A stretch of 64,000 nucleotides of DNA from Actinorugispora endophytica (lineage in GTDB: Bacteria > Actinomycetota > Actinomycetes > Streptosporangiales > Streptosporangiaceae). The DNA is taken from positions 87,935 to 151,934 of the forward strand of contig NZ_SNYN01000008.1 in NCBI RefSeq assembly GCF_004363075.1, written 5' to 3'. The position numbers and the translations under genes were made by a program. A model generated the notes under the pieces. The model was given only the letters and a program-made list of their open reading frames with translations. It did no database searches and was not told the origin of the DNA. Of the stretch, positions 1 to 9,770 are shown one piece after another; within the stretch, counting starts at the first letter, position 1, and each line of letters begins with the position of its first letter.

Positions 1-92
1 GCGCGCACGCGGGCGAGTTCGGCCGCGGCGCCACCGGCGACCCGGGGGACCAGCAGGGGCGGGTAGGGGCACACGGCGGCGGCGATCAGCAC
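1..92 (-). CDS. Class III extradiol dioxygenase-like protein, 5' end only
   Basis: Only the first ~30 codons are inside the window. The gene reads leftwards from a GTG at 92-90 and begins V-L-I-A-A-A-V-C-P-Y-P-P-L-L-V-P, then a run of G/A residues. This start resembles the conserved hypothetical protein of the extradiol ring-cleavage dioxygenase (LigB-like) superfamily that lies next to miaB in Streptomyces. The substrate is unknown and no catalytic residues are visible in this fragment. It diverges from the P450 gene at 506. The family call rests on a short N-terminus and on neighbourhood, so it is tentative. Confidence 0.55.
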   Translation of the reverse strand, partial: MLIAAAVCPYPPLLVPRVAGGAAAELARVR

Positions 93-505
93 GTGTCGAG
101 CGTATCGGGCGCACCGGTAAGCGCTTCGTACCGACTCCGCGACTGGCCGCCCGCCCCGCGCCGGGTCACCATGGCCGTGTGACCGAATCCCGGATCCGGC
201 CACACGGTCGCACGGTCGCAACAGAAGGACGCGGCGTCCGTGGCCGTGTCCGCATCCGCCTCCCCGGCTTTCCCGGCACCGCGCGTCCTCGACGCCGCGG
301 CCGGGCCCCGGTCGCCCGGGTCCACCGGCGAGCCATCGTGGACGAGGCCGCCCGGGCGCGGCCCGGACGAACGCGCGGCGCCCCGGCGAGGTCCTGCCGA
401 CGCCGCGGCCCGGCCCGTCACCGGCCTCCACGAGCGGGCCGAGGAGCCGTCCCGCCAGGAGACGCGGCGCCAACCGAGGCAGTAGACACAGAGGGAGCAA
501 CGACG
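93..505. other. Gene-free divergent region
   Basis: About 410 bases between the leftward dioxygenase-like gene and the P450. Open frames run through it on both strands, but their translations are Arg/Ala/Gly/Pro-rich and look like by-products of GC-rich sequence. It must hold the promoters for both flanking genes; no convincing -35/-10 pair was identified. The P450 frame stays open upstream to 179, but without a recognisable domain. Confidence 0.5.
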
Positions 506-1783
506 ATGACGTCAGCCGCCAATCCGCTGGGCGCGCACGTGGGCGAGCACCCCGGCGAGCCGAACCTCGCGGACCCCGGCCTGGTCTCCGACCCGTTCGG
601 AGGCTACGGCGCGATCCGCGAGCACGGGGCCGTCACGCGGGGCCGGTACTTCGACGGAACGCCCGTGTGGCTCGTGACCCGCTTCGACGACGTGCTCACC
701 GTGCTGAACGACCGCCGCTTCGCCAACGACCCGCTGTCCGTACCCGGCCAGGAGACCGACACCACCGCCGCGTACGCGGCGGAGGCGCTGGGCCTCCCCG
801 AGCAGTTCGTCCCGTACCTGCTGGGCAACCTGCTGCGGAAGGACCCGCCGGACCACACCCGGCTGCGCAGGCTCGTCTCGCGCGCGTTCACCGTGCGCCG
901 GGTGTCCGAGCTGCGCCCGCGCGTGGAGCTGATCGCCGAGGACCTGCTGGACCGGCTGCCCGACCACGCCGAGGACGGCGTGGTCGACCTGATCGAGCAC
1001 TTCGCCTACCCGCTGCCGATCACCGTCATCTGCGAACTGGTGGGCATCCCCGAGCAGGACCGCCCGCGATGGCGCGAGTGGGGCGCCGCCCTGGTGTCGC
1101 TGCGGCCCGAGCCGTTCGCCGACGCGATCAGGGCGATCGTCGAGCACGTCCACGCGCTGGTCCTCGAACGGCGCGCGGCACCGACCGGCGACCTCCTCAG
1201 CGGGCTCGTCCGGGCCCGCGACGAGGACGACCGGCTCACCGACACCGAACTGGTCACCATGGTCCTGACCCTGGTCCTGGCCGGGCACGAGACCACCGCG
1301 CACCTGATCGGCAACGGCGTCGAGGCGCTGCTCGCCCACCCCGACCAGCGCGCCGCGCTCCAGGCCGACCCCGGCCTGCTGCCGGACGCCGTCCACGAGC
1401 TGATGCGCCGGTGCGGCCCCGTGCACCTGACCCGGCTGCGCTACGCGACCGAGGACGTCGAACTCGCCGGGACCCTCGTCCGCCGGGGCGACGTCGTGCA
1501 GCCCGTCCTGGTCGCGGCGAACTCCGACCCCCGCCGGTACTCCGCGCCGGACCGGCTCGACCTCTCCCGCGAGCGCGGGGGGCACGGGGAGGGCCACCTC
1601 GGCTTCGGGCACGGGGCGCACTACTGTCTCGGCGCCGCGCTCGCCCGCCAGGAGGGCGAGGTCGCCTTCGGCTCGCTGCTGCGCCGCTACCCGGACCTGT
1701 CCCCGGCCGTGCCCCCGGAGAAGCTGGCACGCGTGCCGGTCCCCGGATCGTGGCGTCTCACCAGCCTCCCGGTCCGCCTCTGA
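506..1783 (+). CDS. Cytochrome P450 (class I, bacterial)
   Basis: Soluble haem monooxygenase of 425 residues, the usual length for actinomycete P450s. Visible motifs: I-helix oxygen-binding A-G-H-E-T-T at about residue 259, ExxR (E-L-M-R) in the K-helix, and the haem loop F-G-H-G-A-H-Y-C-L-G starting near 367 with the thiolate ligand Cys374. The ATG at 506 is chosen because gagggagc lies 8-15 bases upstream and the P450 fold starts just after it; the frame is open further upstream but that part has no P450 character. No ferredoxin or ferredoxin reductase is adjacent, so redox partners must come from elsewhere. It is convergent with miaB and looks like an insertion between miaB and the dioxygenase-like gene. 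Substrate unknown. Confidence 0.93.
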   Translation: MTSAANPLGAHVGEHPGEPNLADPGLVSDPFGGYGAIREHGAVTRGRYFDGTPVWLVTRFDDVLTVLNDRRFANDPLSVPGQETDTTAAYAAEALGLPEQFVPYLLGNLLRKDPPDHTRLRRLVSRAFTVRRVSELRPRVELIAEDLLDRLPDHAEDGVVDLIEHFAYPLPITVICELVGIPEQDRPRWREWGAALVSLRPEPFADAIRAIVEHVHALVLERRAAPTGDLLSGLVRARDEDDRLTDTELVTMVLTLVLAGHETTAHLIGNGVEALLAHPDQRAALQADPGLLPDAVHELMRRCGPVHLTRLRYATEDVELAGTLVRRGDVVQPVLVAANSDPRRYSAPDRLDLSRERGGHGEGHLGFGHGAHYCLGAALARQEGEVAFGSLLRRYPDLSPAVPPEKLARVPVPGSWRLTSLPVRL

Positions 1784-1789
1784 CCGCGC

Positions 1790-1819
1790 GGGCCGCCGGG
1801 CTCGGGGTCCCGGCGGCCC
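1790..1819. terminator. Bidirectional terminator hairpin between P450 and miaB
   Basis: Perfect 11-bp inverted repeat (gggccgccggg / cccggcggccc) with an 8-base loop in the 45-base gap between two convergent genes. No U-tract, as is common in high-GC actinomycetes. It could terminate both genes. Confidence 0.7.
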
Positions 1820-1828
1820 TCGGTCGGC

Positions 1829-3322
1829 TCAGGCCGGGGCGCAGCCGCCCGATACGGCGGGGAGCGGCTCGGGGACGCCCACCTTCGGGATGCCCAGGAG
1901 GACGCCGGGGGCCGACGCGGCGGGGGCGGCGTTGCGGGCCTCCCAGGCGTCGCCCGAGCGGGTGCGGCGCACCGCGCGCACCCCGGAGTCGGCGACCAGG
2001 TGGTGCGGGGCCGCGTAGGTGACGCCCACCGTGGCCAGGTCCCCCGGGCGCAGGACGGCGGCGGTCTCATCGTCCACCGAGAAGTGCACCAGGCGGTTGT
2101 CGGGGGCGCGGCCCGACAGGCGGCGGCGGACGCCGTCCTTGCGGCCCTCGCCCTCGGCCACCAGCACCTCGACCTCGCGGCCGACCAGCGCGGCGTTCTC
2201 CTCCTCGGAGACGCGCTCCTGGAGTTCGACCAGGCGCATGTACCGCTCCTGCACGACCTCCTTGGGCAACTGGCCGTCCATCGAGGCGGCCGGGGTGCCC
2301 GGGCGCTTGGAGTACTGGAAGGTGTAGGCGTGCGAGAAGCGCGCCTCCTCGACCACCCTGAGGGTCTCGGCGAAGTCCTCCTCGGTCTCGCCGGGGAAGC
2401 CCACGATGATGTCGGTGCTGACGGCCGCCTCGGGCATGGCGGCGCGGACCTTCTCGACGATCCCCAGGAACCGGTCCTGGCGGTAGGAGCGGCGCATGGC
2501 CCGCAGCACCCGGTCCGAGCCCGACTGCAGCGGCATGTGCAGCTGCGGCATGACGTTGGGCGTCTCGGCCATCGCCGCGATCACGTCGTCGGTGAAGTCG
2601 CGGGGGTGCGGGGAGGTGAACCGGACCCGCTCCAGGCCCTCGACCTCGCCGCAGGCGCGCAGCAGCTTGGAGAACGCCTGGCGGTCGCCGAACTCGGAGC
2701 CGTACGCGTTGACGTTCTGCCCCAGCAGGGTGACCTCGATGGCCCCCTCGGCGACGACCGCGCGGACCTCGGCGAGGATGTCGCCGGGGCGGCGGTCCTT
2801 CTCCTTGCCGCGCAGCGCCGGGACGATGCAGAACGTGCAGGTGTTGTTGCAGCCCACCGAGATGGAGACCCAGGCCGCGTAGACCGACTCGCGGCGGGTC
2901 GGCAGGGTGGAGGGGAAGGTCTCCAGCGACTCGGCGATCTCCACCTGCGCCTCGCGCTGGACCCTGGCCCGCTCCAGCAGCACCGGCAGGGAGCCGATGT
3001 TGTGCGTCCCGAAGACCACGTCCACCCAGGGCGCCCGGCGGGTGATCTCGCCGCGGTCCTTCTGGGCGAGGCAGCCGCCCACCGCGATCTGCATGCCGGG
3101 GTTGGCGTCCTTGACCGGGCGCAGGTGCCCGAGGTTGCCGTAGAGGCGGTTGTCCGCGTTCTCACGTACCGCGCAGGTGTTGAACACGACGATGTCCGGC
3201 GTGGCGTCCTGGGCTGCCCGCTGGTACCCCGCGTCCTCGAGCAGGCCCGAAAGGCGCTCGGAGTCGTGGACGTTCATCTGGCAGCCGTAGGTCCGCACTT
3301 CATAGGTACGACTCTGGCTCAC
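1829..3322 (-). CDS. miaB: tRNA-2-methylthio-N6-dimethylallyladenosine synthase MiaB
   Basis: Radical SAM methylthiotransferase of 497 residues that adds the 2-methylthio group to i6A37 in tRNA anticodon loops. The N-terminal UPF0004 domain carries the auxiliary cluster cysteines in Y-G-C-Q-M-N, F-N-T-C-A-V-R and G-G-C-L-A-Q. The radical SAM CX3CX2C motif is [10 protein letters not shown]-terminal TRAM-like region follows, then a ~60-residue Ala/Pro/Gly-rich tail. Start is GTG at 3322. The context (recA-recX upstream, dioxygenase-like gene downstream) is the conserved actinomycete order, which separates it from the related rimO at 24691. Confidence 0.96.
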   Translation of the reverse strand: MSQSRTYEVRTYGCQMNVHDSERLSGLLEDAGYQRAAQDATPDIVVFNTCAVRENADNRLYGNLGHLRPVKDANPGMQIAVGGCLAQKDRGEITRRAPWVDVVFGTHNIGSLPVLLERARVQREAQVEIAESLETFPSTLPTRRESVYAAWVSISVGCNNTCTFCIVPALRGKEKDRRPGDILAEVRAVVAEGAIEVTLLGQNVNAYGSEFGDRQAFSKLLRACGEVEGLERVRFTSPHPRDFTDDVIAAMAETPNVMPQLHMPLQSGSDRVLRAMRRSYRQDRFLGIVEKVRAAMPEAAVSTDIIVGFPGETEEDFAETLRVVEEARFSHAYTFQYSKRPGTPAASMDGQLPKEVVQERYMRLVELQERVSEEENAALVGREVEVLVAEGEGRKDGVRRRLSGRAPDNRLVHFSVDDETAAVLRPGDLATVGVTYAAPHHLVADSGVRAVRRTRSGDAWEARNAAPAASAPGVLLGIPKVGVPEPLPAVSGGCAPA

Positions 3323-3655
3323 CCGTCCAGGCTAGGGCATGTTCGGCGGACCGGTTCAGGTCCGCTGCGCCGGTGCGCCCGCGCGGCCGGCCGGGCGCCC
3401 CGCCGCGCGGGCCCGCTCCGGGGCTCCCGCGCCGGTCCGAAAGCCCTCGTCCGCCCCGCCCCGGCGCTCGCCCGGGGGGGCGACCGCAACCGGCCAAGTT
3501 GACGCGACGGGCTGTGACCGGTGAGACGCCTGAGGCGATTTCTGGCTGTTTAAGTAACATTTGTACTGATTTCGGAGTAACAAGTCTGCTACTCCGTCTC
3601 GCCAGGGCGTTTCTTGTGATGACAAGGAAATCTTCGCCGACTAGGTTCCCGTCAC
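3323..3655. promoter_or_regulatory. AT-richer divergent leader between miaB and gluA
   Basis: The ~120 bases before gluA (about 3535-3650) are clearly AT-richer than their surroundings. Two inverted repeats lie there: cggagta at 3573-3579 with tactccg at 3590-3596 (perfect 7 bp), and tttcttgt at 3610-3617 with acaaggaaa at 3622-3630 (one bulge). They could be an operator or an RNA leader controlling the glutamate uptake operon. No coding potential seen. Confidence 0.45.
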
Positions 3656-4399
<744 letters not shown>

Positions 4400-4530
4400 G
4401 AGGTGCTCTCCGGCCGCTTCCGGGCGGGCGAACGTCCTTCGGGACGCGGACCCGGAACGGTCAGAGGGACACCCCCAGGGCACCTGGCGTTCCCCGCACG
4501 AACAAGAAGAAGGAAGAAGAGGTTCCGAAC

Positions 4531-5388
4531 ATGCGATTCCGCCGCATCAGCACGACCCTGGCCGGAGCATCCGTCCTGGCTCTCTCCCTCGCCGCCTGCG
4601 GCACCGCCGAGGTCGGCGGTGGCGGCGGCGGTGAGGGCGAAGGCGAAGGCGACCGCATCACCATCGGCGTGAAGTACGACCAGCCGGGCCTGGGCCTGCT
4701 CGAGGGCCAGGCCCCGGTCGGCTTCGACGTGGACGTGGCCACCTACATCGCCGGCGAGCTGGGCTACTCCCCCGAGCAGATCGACTGGACCGAGGCCGCC
4801 TCGGCCAACCGCGAGTCCTTCCTCCAGCAGGGCACCGTGGACATGATCGTGGCCACCTACTCCATCACCGACGAGCGCAAGAACGTGGTGGACTTCGCCG
4901 GGCCGTACTACGTCGCCCAGCAGGACATCCTCGTGGCGGCCGACAACGACGACATCAGCGGCCCCGAGGACCTCGACGGCAAGGTGCTGTGCTCGGCGTC
5001 CGGCTCCCGCTCGGCCAACAACATCGTCGACAGCGAGGAGGACGGCGGCCTGGGCATCGGCGCCGAACTGCGCGAGGCCGGCAACTACTCCGAGTGCCTG
5101 GAGCTGCTCGGCAACGGCACCGTCGACGCGGTGACCACCGACAACACCATCCTGGCCGGGTTCGCCGCGCAGAACCCCGACGCGTACAAGATGGTGAACA
5201 ACCCGTTCGGCGAGGAGAAGTACGGCGTGGGCCTGCCCAAGGGCTCCACCGAGCGCTGCGAGGAGATCAACGCCGCCATCACCAAGATGTGGGACGAGGG
5301 CGTGACCACCGAGTACCTGGAGACCGCCTTCGGCGAGACCGGGTTCGCCTACGCCGAAGAGCAGCCCGCGGTCGAAGGCTGCGCGTAA
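4531..5388 (+). CDS. gluB: Glutamate-type ABC transporter, substrate-binding lipoprotein GluB
   Basis: Family 3 solute-binding protein of 285 residues. The N-terminus is R-F-R-R followed by a hydrophobic stretch and lipobox L-A-A-C, with Cys23 as the lipid-modified residue, then a Gly/Glu-rich linker and the binding domain starting I-T-I-G-V-K-Y-D-Q-P-G. It should be anchored outside the membrane and deliver substrate to GluC/GluD. The ATG at 4531 is preceded by gaggttc and purine-rich gaagaaggaagaagagg. The gap before gluC contains a strong hairpin (5405-5436). Confidence 0.94.
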   Translation: MRFRRISTTLAGASVLALSLAACGTAEVGGGGGGEGEGEGDRITIGVKYDQPGLGLLEGQAPVGFDVDVATYIAGELGYSPEQIDWTEAASANRESFLQQGTVDMIVATYSITDERKNVVDFAGPYYVAQQDILVAADNDDISGPEDLDGKVLCSASGSRSANNIVDSEEDGGLGIGAELREAGNYSECLELLGNGTVDAVTTDNTILAGFAAQNPDAYKMVNNPFGEEKYGVGLPKGSTERCEEINAAITKMWDEGVTTEYLETAFGETGFAYAEEQPAVEGCA

Positions 5389-5404
5389 CATCTGACCGCA
5401 CGCT

Positions 5405-5436
5405 CCGGCCGGCAGGGGTCCGCCCCCGCCGGCCGG
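5405..5436. terminator. Intercistronic hairpin after gluB
   Basis: Near-perfect inverted repeat: ccggccggc at 5405-5413 pairs with gccggccgg at 5428-5436, and gggg at 5415-5418 pairs with cccc at 5423-5426, loop tccg, one A/C mismatch. It sits between the binding-protein gene and the permease genes and probably acts as a partial terminator or 3' stabiliser that gives more binding protein than permease. A similar hairpin is in the sugar operon at 18223. Confidence 0.65.
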
Positions 5437-5457
5437 GCACATGACCGGCTGGGATCC

Positions 5458-6132
5458 ATGGAAGCCTTCCTCAGCAATATCGACAAGGTCGTCGACGGTT
5501 TCTCCTGGACCGTCCGGCTCACCCTCTTCAGTGCCCTGTTCTCGTTCCTCCTGGGCATCCTCCTGACCGCGATGCGGGTCTCCCCGGTTCCGCTGCTGCG
5601 CGGTGTGTCCACCGCGTACGTGGAGACGATCCGCAACACCCCGCTCACCCTGGTCCTGCTCTTCTGCGGCCTGGGTCTCAACAGCGCGCTGGGTCTGAGC
5701 CTGGCCGGCAGCGTGGCCTGGGACGTGTTCTGGTGGGCCGTGGTCGGCCTGTCCGCGTACACCTCCTGCTTCGTGTCCGAGTCCCTGCGGTCGGGCATCA
5801 ACACCATCCCGCTCGGCCAGGTCGAGGCGGCCCGCTCGCTCGGCCTGACCTTCACCCAGAACCTGCGCCTGATCGTCATCCCGCAGGCCCTGCGCACCGT
5901 CGTGGGCCCGCTGGGCAGCGTGCTCATCGCGCTCCTCAAGAACACGACCGTGGCCTCCGTCGCCGGACTCGGCGTGCAGGAGGCCTCACGAGAGATGAAA
6001 CTGATGTTCGACCAGGGCATCGCGCCGGTCCTGCCGACCTTCGTCGGCTTCGCGATCGGCTTCCTCATCCTGACCCTGCCACTGGGGTACTTCTTCGGCT
6101 GGCTGAGCAAGCGAGTGGCGGTGGCCCGATGA
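5458..6132 (+). CDS. gluC: Glutamate-type ABC transporter permease GluC
   Basis: Inner membrane permease of the His/Glu/Gln/Arg family, 224 residues with about five hydrophobic segments. The cytoplasmic EAA-type loop reads V-E-A-A-R-S-L-G-L-T-F near residues 122-132. It partners GluD to form the channel. Its stop overlaps the GluD start (ATGA at 6129-6132), so the two subunits are translationally coupled. Confidence 0.93.
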   Translation: MEAFLSNIDKVVDGFSWTVRLTLFSALFSFLLGILLTAMRVSPVPLLRGVSTAYVETIRNTPLTLVLLFCGLGLNSALGLSLAGSVAWDVFWWAVVGLSAYTSCFVSESLRSGINTIPLGQVEAARSLGLTFTQNLRLIVIPQALRTVVGPLGSVLIALLKNTTVASVAGLGVQEASREMKLMFDQGIAPVLPTFVGFAIGFLILTLPLGYFFGWLSKRVAVAR

Positions 6133-7139
6133 GCGCGCAGAACGTCCTGTTCGACGTTCCGGGCCCCAGGGCCCGGGCCCGCTACGCGGTGTACACCGTG
6201 TTCACGGTGCTGGCCTTCGCCGCCGCGCTGGCGGTGGTGTACCTGGGCTTCAACCGGACCTTCGGCGAGGGCGCGCCCCCGCTGCTCAGCGCCCGGGCGT
6301 GGGCCGTCAACCCCGAGGGGCAGTGGGCCGCCGACAAGTGGGCGCCCTTCCTGGACCCGGCCACCTGGACGGACTACGTCATCCCGGGTCTGCAGAACAC
6401 GCTGACCGCCGCGCTGCTGGCCTCCGTGCTGGCGATCGTGTTCGGCCTGGTGTTCGGCATCGGGCGGCTCTCGGACAACCGGGGGATCCGGACGGTGTCC
6501 GGAGCGGTGGTGGAGTTCTTCCGCGGCATCCCGCTGCTGATGCTCATCTTCTTCACCATGGCGCTGCCGATCGCCGTGAACCAGTTGCTGCAGGCCTTCG
6601 GAATGCCGCCCCTGACACCGGGCACCTTCCAGGTCACCGCGCTGACCGCGGTCGTGACCGGGCTGACCCTGTACAACGGCTCGGTGCTGGCCGAGGTGTT
6701 CCGCGCCGGGATCAACGCCGTGCCCAAGGGCCAGTCCGAGGCGGCGTACTCGATCGGCATGAACAAGGGCAAGGTGATGCGGCTGATCCTGATCCCGCAG
6801 GCCGTCACCTCGATGATGCCCGCGATCGTGGCCCAGCTGGTGGTGCTGCTCAAGGACTCCGCGCTCGGCTACATCATCGCCTTCCCCGAGCTGCTGCGCA
6901 GCTTCACGCTGATCGGCACCCGGTACGGCAACGTGATCCCCGCGGCGATCATCTGCGCGGTCATCTACGTCGTCATCAACATCTCGCTGAGCCGCCTGGC
7001 CATCTGGCTGGAACGGCGCAACTCCCGGCGCGGCAGGGCGACGCCCCACGTCGGCGCGGTGGGCGTGGAGCCCTCCGACGTCGAACCGGTCGGCGCCGCC
7101 GACACCGGGAAGCGGCCCGACGAACCGGGCGGACACTAG
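6129..7139 (+). CDS. gluD: Glutamate-type ABC transporter permease GluD
   Basis: Second permease subunit, 336 residues; longer than GluC because of an N-terminal segment with an extra membrane span and an extracytoplasmic stretch, and a hydrophilic C-terminal tail of about 40 residues. The coupling loop Q-S-E-A-A-Y-S-I-G-M is visible. The ATG at 6129 overlaps the gluC stop by 4 bases. The operon ends after this gene at a strong terminator (7175-7215). Confidence 0.93.
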   Translation: MSAQNVLFDVPGPRARARYAVYTVFTVLAFAAALAVVYLGFNRTFGEGAPPLLSARAWAVNPEGQWAADKWAPFLDPATWTDYVIPGLQNTLTAALLASVLAIVFGLVFGIGRLSDNRGIRTVSGAVVEFFRGIPLLMLIFFTMALPIAVNQLLQAFGMPPLTPGTFQVTALTAVVTGLTLYNGSVLAEVFRAGINAVPKGQSEAAYSIGMNKGKVMRLILIPQAVTSMMPAIVAQLVVLLKDSALGYIIAFPELLRSFTLIGTRYGNVIPAAIICAVIYVVINISLSRLAIWLERRNSRRGRATPHVGAVGVEPSDVEPVGAADTGKRPDEPGGH

Positions 7140-7174
7140 GCCCCGCCCCGGACCGTTCCGGGGCCCGCGGCCGA

Positions 7175-7215
7175 CGGAGCCCCGCCCCCGAGTACTCCTC
7201 GGGGGCGGGGCTCCG
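7175..7215 (+). terminator. Terminator of the gluABCD operon
   Basis: Perfect 18-bp inverted repeat with a 5-base loop (left arm 7175-7192, right arm 7198-7215), very GC-rich, followed by tcttctcc. It lies 36 bases after the gluD stop. Confidence 0.85.
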
Positions 7216-7333
7216 TCTTCTCCACCCGGCGGGCCCCGACGGCTAAGGTCGGTCCTGGGCGCGAACCGGGGGACCCTCGGGTCGGCGGCCCACCCGTCCT
7301 CCACTCGTCATCCAACGACCCGGGACCGCATCC

Positions 7334-9322
7334 ATGACCGAACGCGTGACCCTTCCCTACGGCAGCTGGCCCTCACCCGTCGCCGCCGCCGACATCGCCC
7401 GCGGGACGAGCCGCCTGGGCTTCCCCTCCGTCGTCGGAGACGAGATCTGGTGGGAGGAGTCCCGCCCCGATGAGGACGGCCGTAACACGGTGATGCACCG
7501 CGCGGCCGACGGAACGGTCACCGACCTGCTGCCGCCCCCGTGGAACGCCCGCACCCGGGTGCACGAGTACGGCGGGCGCGCCTTCCTACCGGTGCCGCGC
7601 CGCGACGACAAGGCGCTGACCCGGTGGGGGATCGTCTTCTCCGACCTCACCGACCAGCGTCTGCACCTGCTGGAGAAGGGCGCGCGCGAGCCCCGCCCCC
7701 TCACCCCCGAACCCGCCTCCCCGGCGGCACTGCGGTACGCCGACCCCGTCCTGTCCCCCGACCAGAAGCACGTCGTCTGCGTGCGGGAGAGCCACGAGGG
7801 CGGCTCCCCGGTCCGCGCGATCGTGTCCGTCCCGCTGTCGGGCCGGGCCGCCGAAGACCCCTCCGCGGTGCGCGAGCTGGTCACCGGCTCGGACTTCTTC
7901 GCCTCCCCGGTCCCCTCGCCCGACGGCACGAAGCTGGCGTGGATCTCCTGGAACCACCCGCGCATGCCCTGGGTCGGCACCGAGCTGCGCGTGGGCGACC
8001 TCGACGGGTCCGGCCCGGTGACCGCCCCCTACACCCTCAGGGGCGGACCGAAGGAGTCGGTGCTGGCGCCGCTCTGGCGCGACTCCCGGACGCTGTACTT
8101 CGTGTCCGACTGGGCCGGCTGGTGGAACCTGTACGAGATCGGGACACGCGGCCCGGCGATGGCCCTGTTCCCCGAGGAGGCGGAGTTCACCCCTGCCCCC
8201 TGGCAGCTCGGCACCACCCCGTTCCGCGTGCTCGACGACGGCCGGATGGTCGTCCTGTACGGCAACGCCGACCTCGGGCCCGGGGTCTACGACCCCGCCA
8301 CCGCCGAACTGGTCCCGCTGAAATCCCCTCTGACCAGCTGGCAGACCCTGGCCTGCGACGGCACCAGCGTCGTGGGGATCGCGGCCTCCCCCACCGAGCC
8401 CGCCTCCCTCGTCCGGCTCGACCCCGACACCGGGGCCACGACCACGCTGCGCCGCTCCCCCGGCCGGCTCCCCGACACCGCCCTTCTGCCGGTCCCCGTC
8501 GAGGAGACCCTGCCGGGCCGGTACGGCGGGACCGTGCACGCCTTCGTCTACCCCCCGACCAGCCCCGACGCCGTGGGCGAGGGTCCCGCTCCCTACGTGG
8601 TGTGGGCGCACGGCGGGCCGACCACCGCGGCCGGCAGCGCGCTCGACCTGGAGAAGGCCTACTTCACCAGCCGGGGCATCGGCGTCGTCGAGGTCAACTA
8701 CGGCGGTTCCACCGGCTACGGGCGCTCCTACCGGGAGCGGCTGGACGGCCAATGGGGCGTGGTCGACGTCGAGGACGCCGTCGCGGCGGCGCGGGCCCTG
8801 GTCGACCGGGGCGTCGCCGACCCCGCCCGCCTGGCCATCCGCGGTGGCAGCGCGGGCGGGACCACCACCCTGCTCGCGCTGACCGGGGACACCTTCGCGT
8901 GCGGCGCCTCCTACTACGGCGTCACCGACCTGCTGCGCCTCGCCGAGGAGACGCACGACTTCGAGTCGCGCTACCTCGACACCCTCGTCGGGCCGCTGCC
9001 GGGCTACGCCTCGACCTACCGGGAGCGCTCCCCCGTCCACCGGGCCGCCGAGATCGACGTCCCCGTCCTGCTCCTGCAGGGCGCGGACGACCCTGTGGTG
9101 CCCCCCGCGCAGGCCAGGAAGCTCGTCGCGGTGCTGCGCGAGCGGGGGGTCCCGCACGCCCACGTGGAGTTCCCCGGCGAGAGCCACGGCTTCCGCGGGG
9201 CCGCCGCCGTCACCACCGCTCTGGAGACCGAACTCGCCTTCTACTGCAAGGTGTTCTTCGGCTTCACCCCGCCCGGCGTTCCCCCCGTCGAACTGACCGG
9301 CGAACTGCGGCACTCGTACTAG
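7334..9322 (+). CDS. S9 family prolyl oligopeptidase-type peptidase
   Basis: Serine peptidase of 662 residues, the usual length for acylaminoacyl/dipeptidyl aminopeptidases. The first ~400 residues are a beta-propeller-like region; the last ~250 are an alpha/beta hydrolase domain. Catalytic triad: Ser506 in G-G-S-A-G-G, Asp586 in G-A-D-D-P-V-V-P, His618 in G-E-S-H-G-F. No signal peptide is seen, so it probably acts in the cytoplasm on short peptides. It is a single-gene unit inserted between the glu operon and rny, convergent with rny across a repeat-rich gap. The exact peptide specificity cannot be read from the sequence. Confidence 0.92.
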   Translation: MTERVTLPYGSWPSPVAAADIARGTSRLGFPSVVGDEIWWEESRPDEDGRNTVMHRAADGTVTDLLPPPWNARTRVHEYGGRAFLPVPRRDDKALTRWGIVFSDLTDQRLHLLEKGAREPRPLTPEPASPAALRYADPVLSPDQKHVVCVRESHEGGSPVRAIVSVPLSGRAAEDPSAVRELVTGSDFFASPVPSPDGTKLAWISWNHPRMPWVGTELRVGDLDGSGPVTAPYTLRGGPKESVLAPLWRDSRTLYFVSDWAGWWNLYEIGTRGPAMALFPEEAEFTPAPWQLGTTPFRVLDDGRMVVLYGNADLGPGVYDPATAELVPLKSPLTSWQTLACDGTSVVGIAASPTEPASLVRLDPDTGATTTLRRSPGRLPDTALLPVPVEETLPGRYGGTVHAFVYPPTSPDAVGEGPAPYVVWAHGGPTTAAGSALDLEKAYFTSRGIGVVEVNYGGSTGYGRSYRERLDGQWGVVDVEDAVAAARALVDRGVADPARLAIRGGSAGGTTTLLALTGDTFACGASYYGVTDLLRLAEETHDFESRYLDTLVGPLPGYASTYRERSPVHRAAEIDVPVLLLQGADDPVVPPAQARKLVAVLRERGVPHAHVEFPGESHGFRGAAAVTTALETELAFYCKVFFGFTPPGVPPVELTGELRHSY

Positions 9323-9770
9323 GGGACCCCCGGCGCGAGGGTGGTTCGCGTGCCGGTGCTTGGGGGGCCTTTTCGACCTCACGCCACGCGGACCACGAGG
9401 CCACGGCGGGTGCGGGTGCGGGTCGAGACCGTGCCCACGGCGTCCGTTTCGCGTGGTTTCCGTTGATGATCTTGCTGTTTCCCCCTGAAACCAAGGATTC
9501 CGTGGGGAAAACAGCAAGATCACCGGACATTCGAGGGCCGGTCCCACCCCACCCGGAATGATCATGGGCTTTCCGCCCTTCCCGGCCCCGAAACGGGCAG
9601 AAAGCCCAAGGCCGTCAACGGAACCCTCACGCAACGGACATCATGGGCACGGCCCCGGCCCCACCCGCCGTCGCCGCCCGCCGTGACCTCGCGATCCGCG
9701 TGGCGTGAGGTCGAAAAGGCCCCCGAAGCACCGGTGCCCGAATTCACCCTCGCGCCGGAGGAGGGTCCCG
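9323..9770. repeat. Repeat-filled gap between S9 peptidase and rny: two inverted copies of a dispersed repeat
   Basis: This 450-base non-coding gap holds two copies of one element facing each other. Copy A runs rightwards from about 9328 to 9470; copy B runs leftwards from about 9770 to 9590. Shared words include cttttcgacctcacgccacg (9369-9388 and, reversed, about 9704-9723), a cggcgcgagggtg block next to each gene end, and a ccgttga word at the inner ends. Between them sit hairpin 9467-9522 and a weaker one near 9566-9607. A related copy is at 45.7 kb and a fragment is at 63.9 kb. Confidence 0.75.
9467..9522. terminator. GATCTTG-family hairpin 1
   Basis: tgatcttgctgtttcccc at 9467-9484 pairs with ggggaaaacagcaagatca at 9504-9522 (one extra A on the right arm), enclosing 19 bases. 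Placed between convergent genes, so it can serve as a terminator in both directions. Confidence 0.7.

Noticed and set aside
86..485. Open frames on both strands upstream of the P450 gene
   Set aside because: Arg/Ala/Gly/Pro-rich translations without any domain or good ribosome-binding site; typical by-products of high GC.
2000..3502. Long plus-strand frame opposite miaB
   Set aside because: It is the antisense shadow of miaB; the minus strand has the radical SAM motifs.
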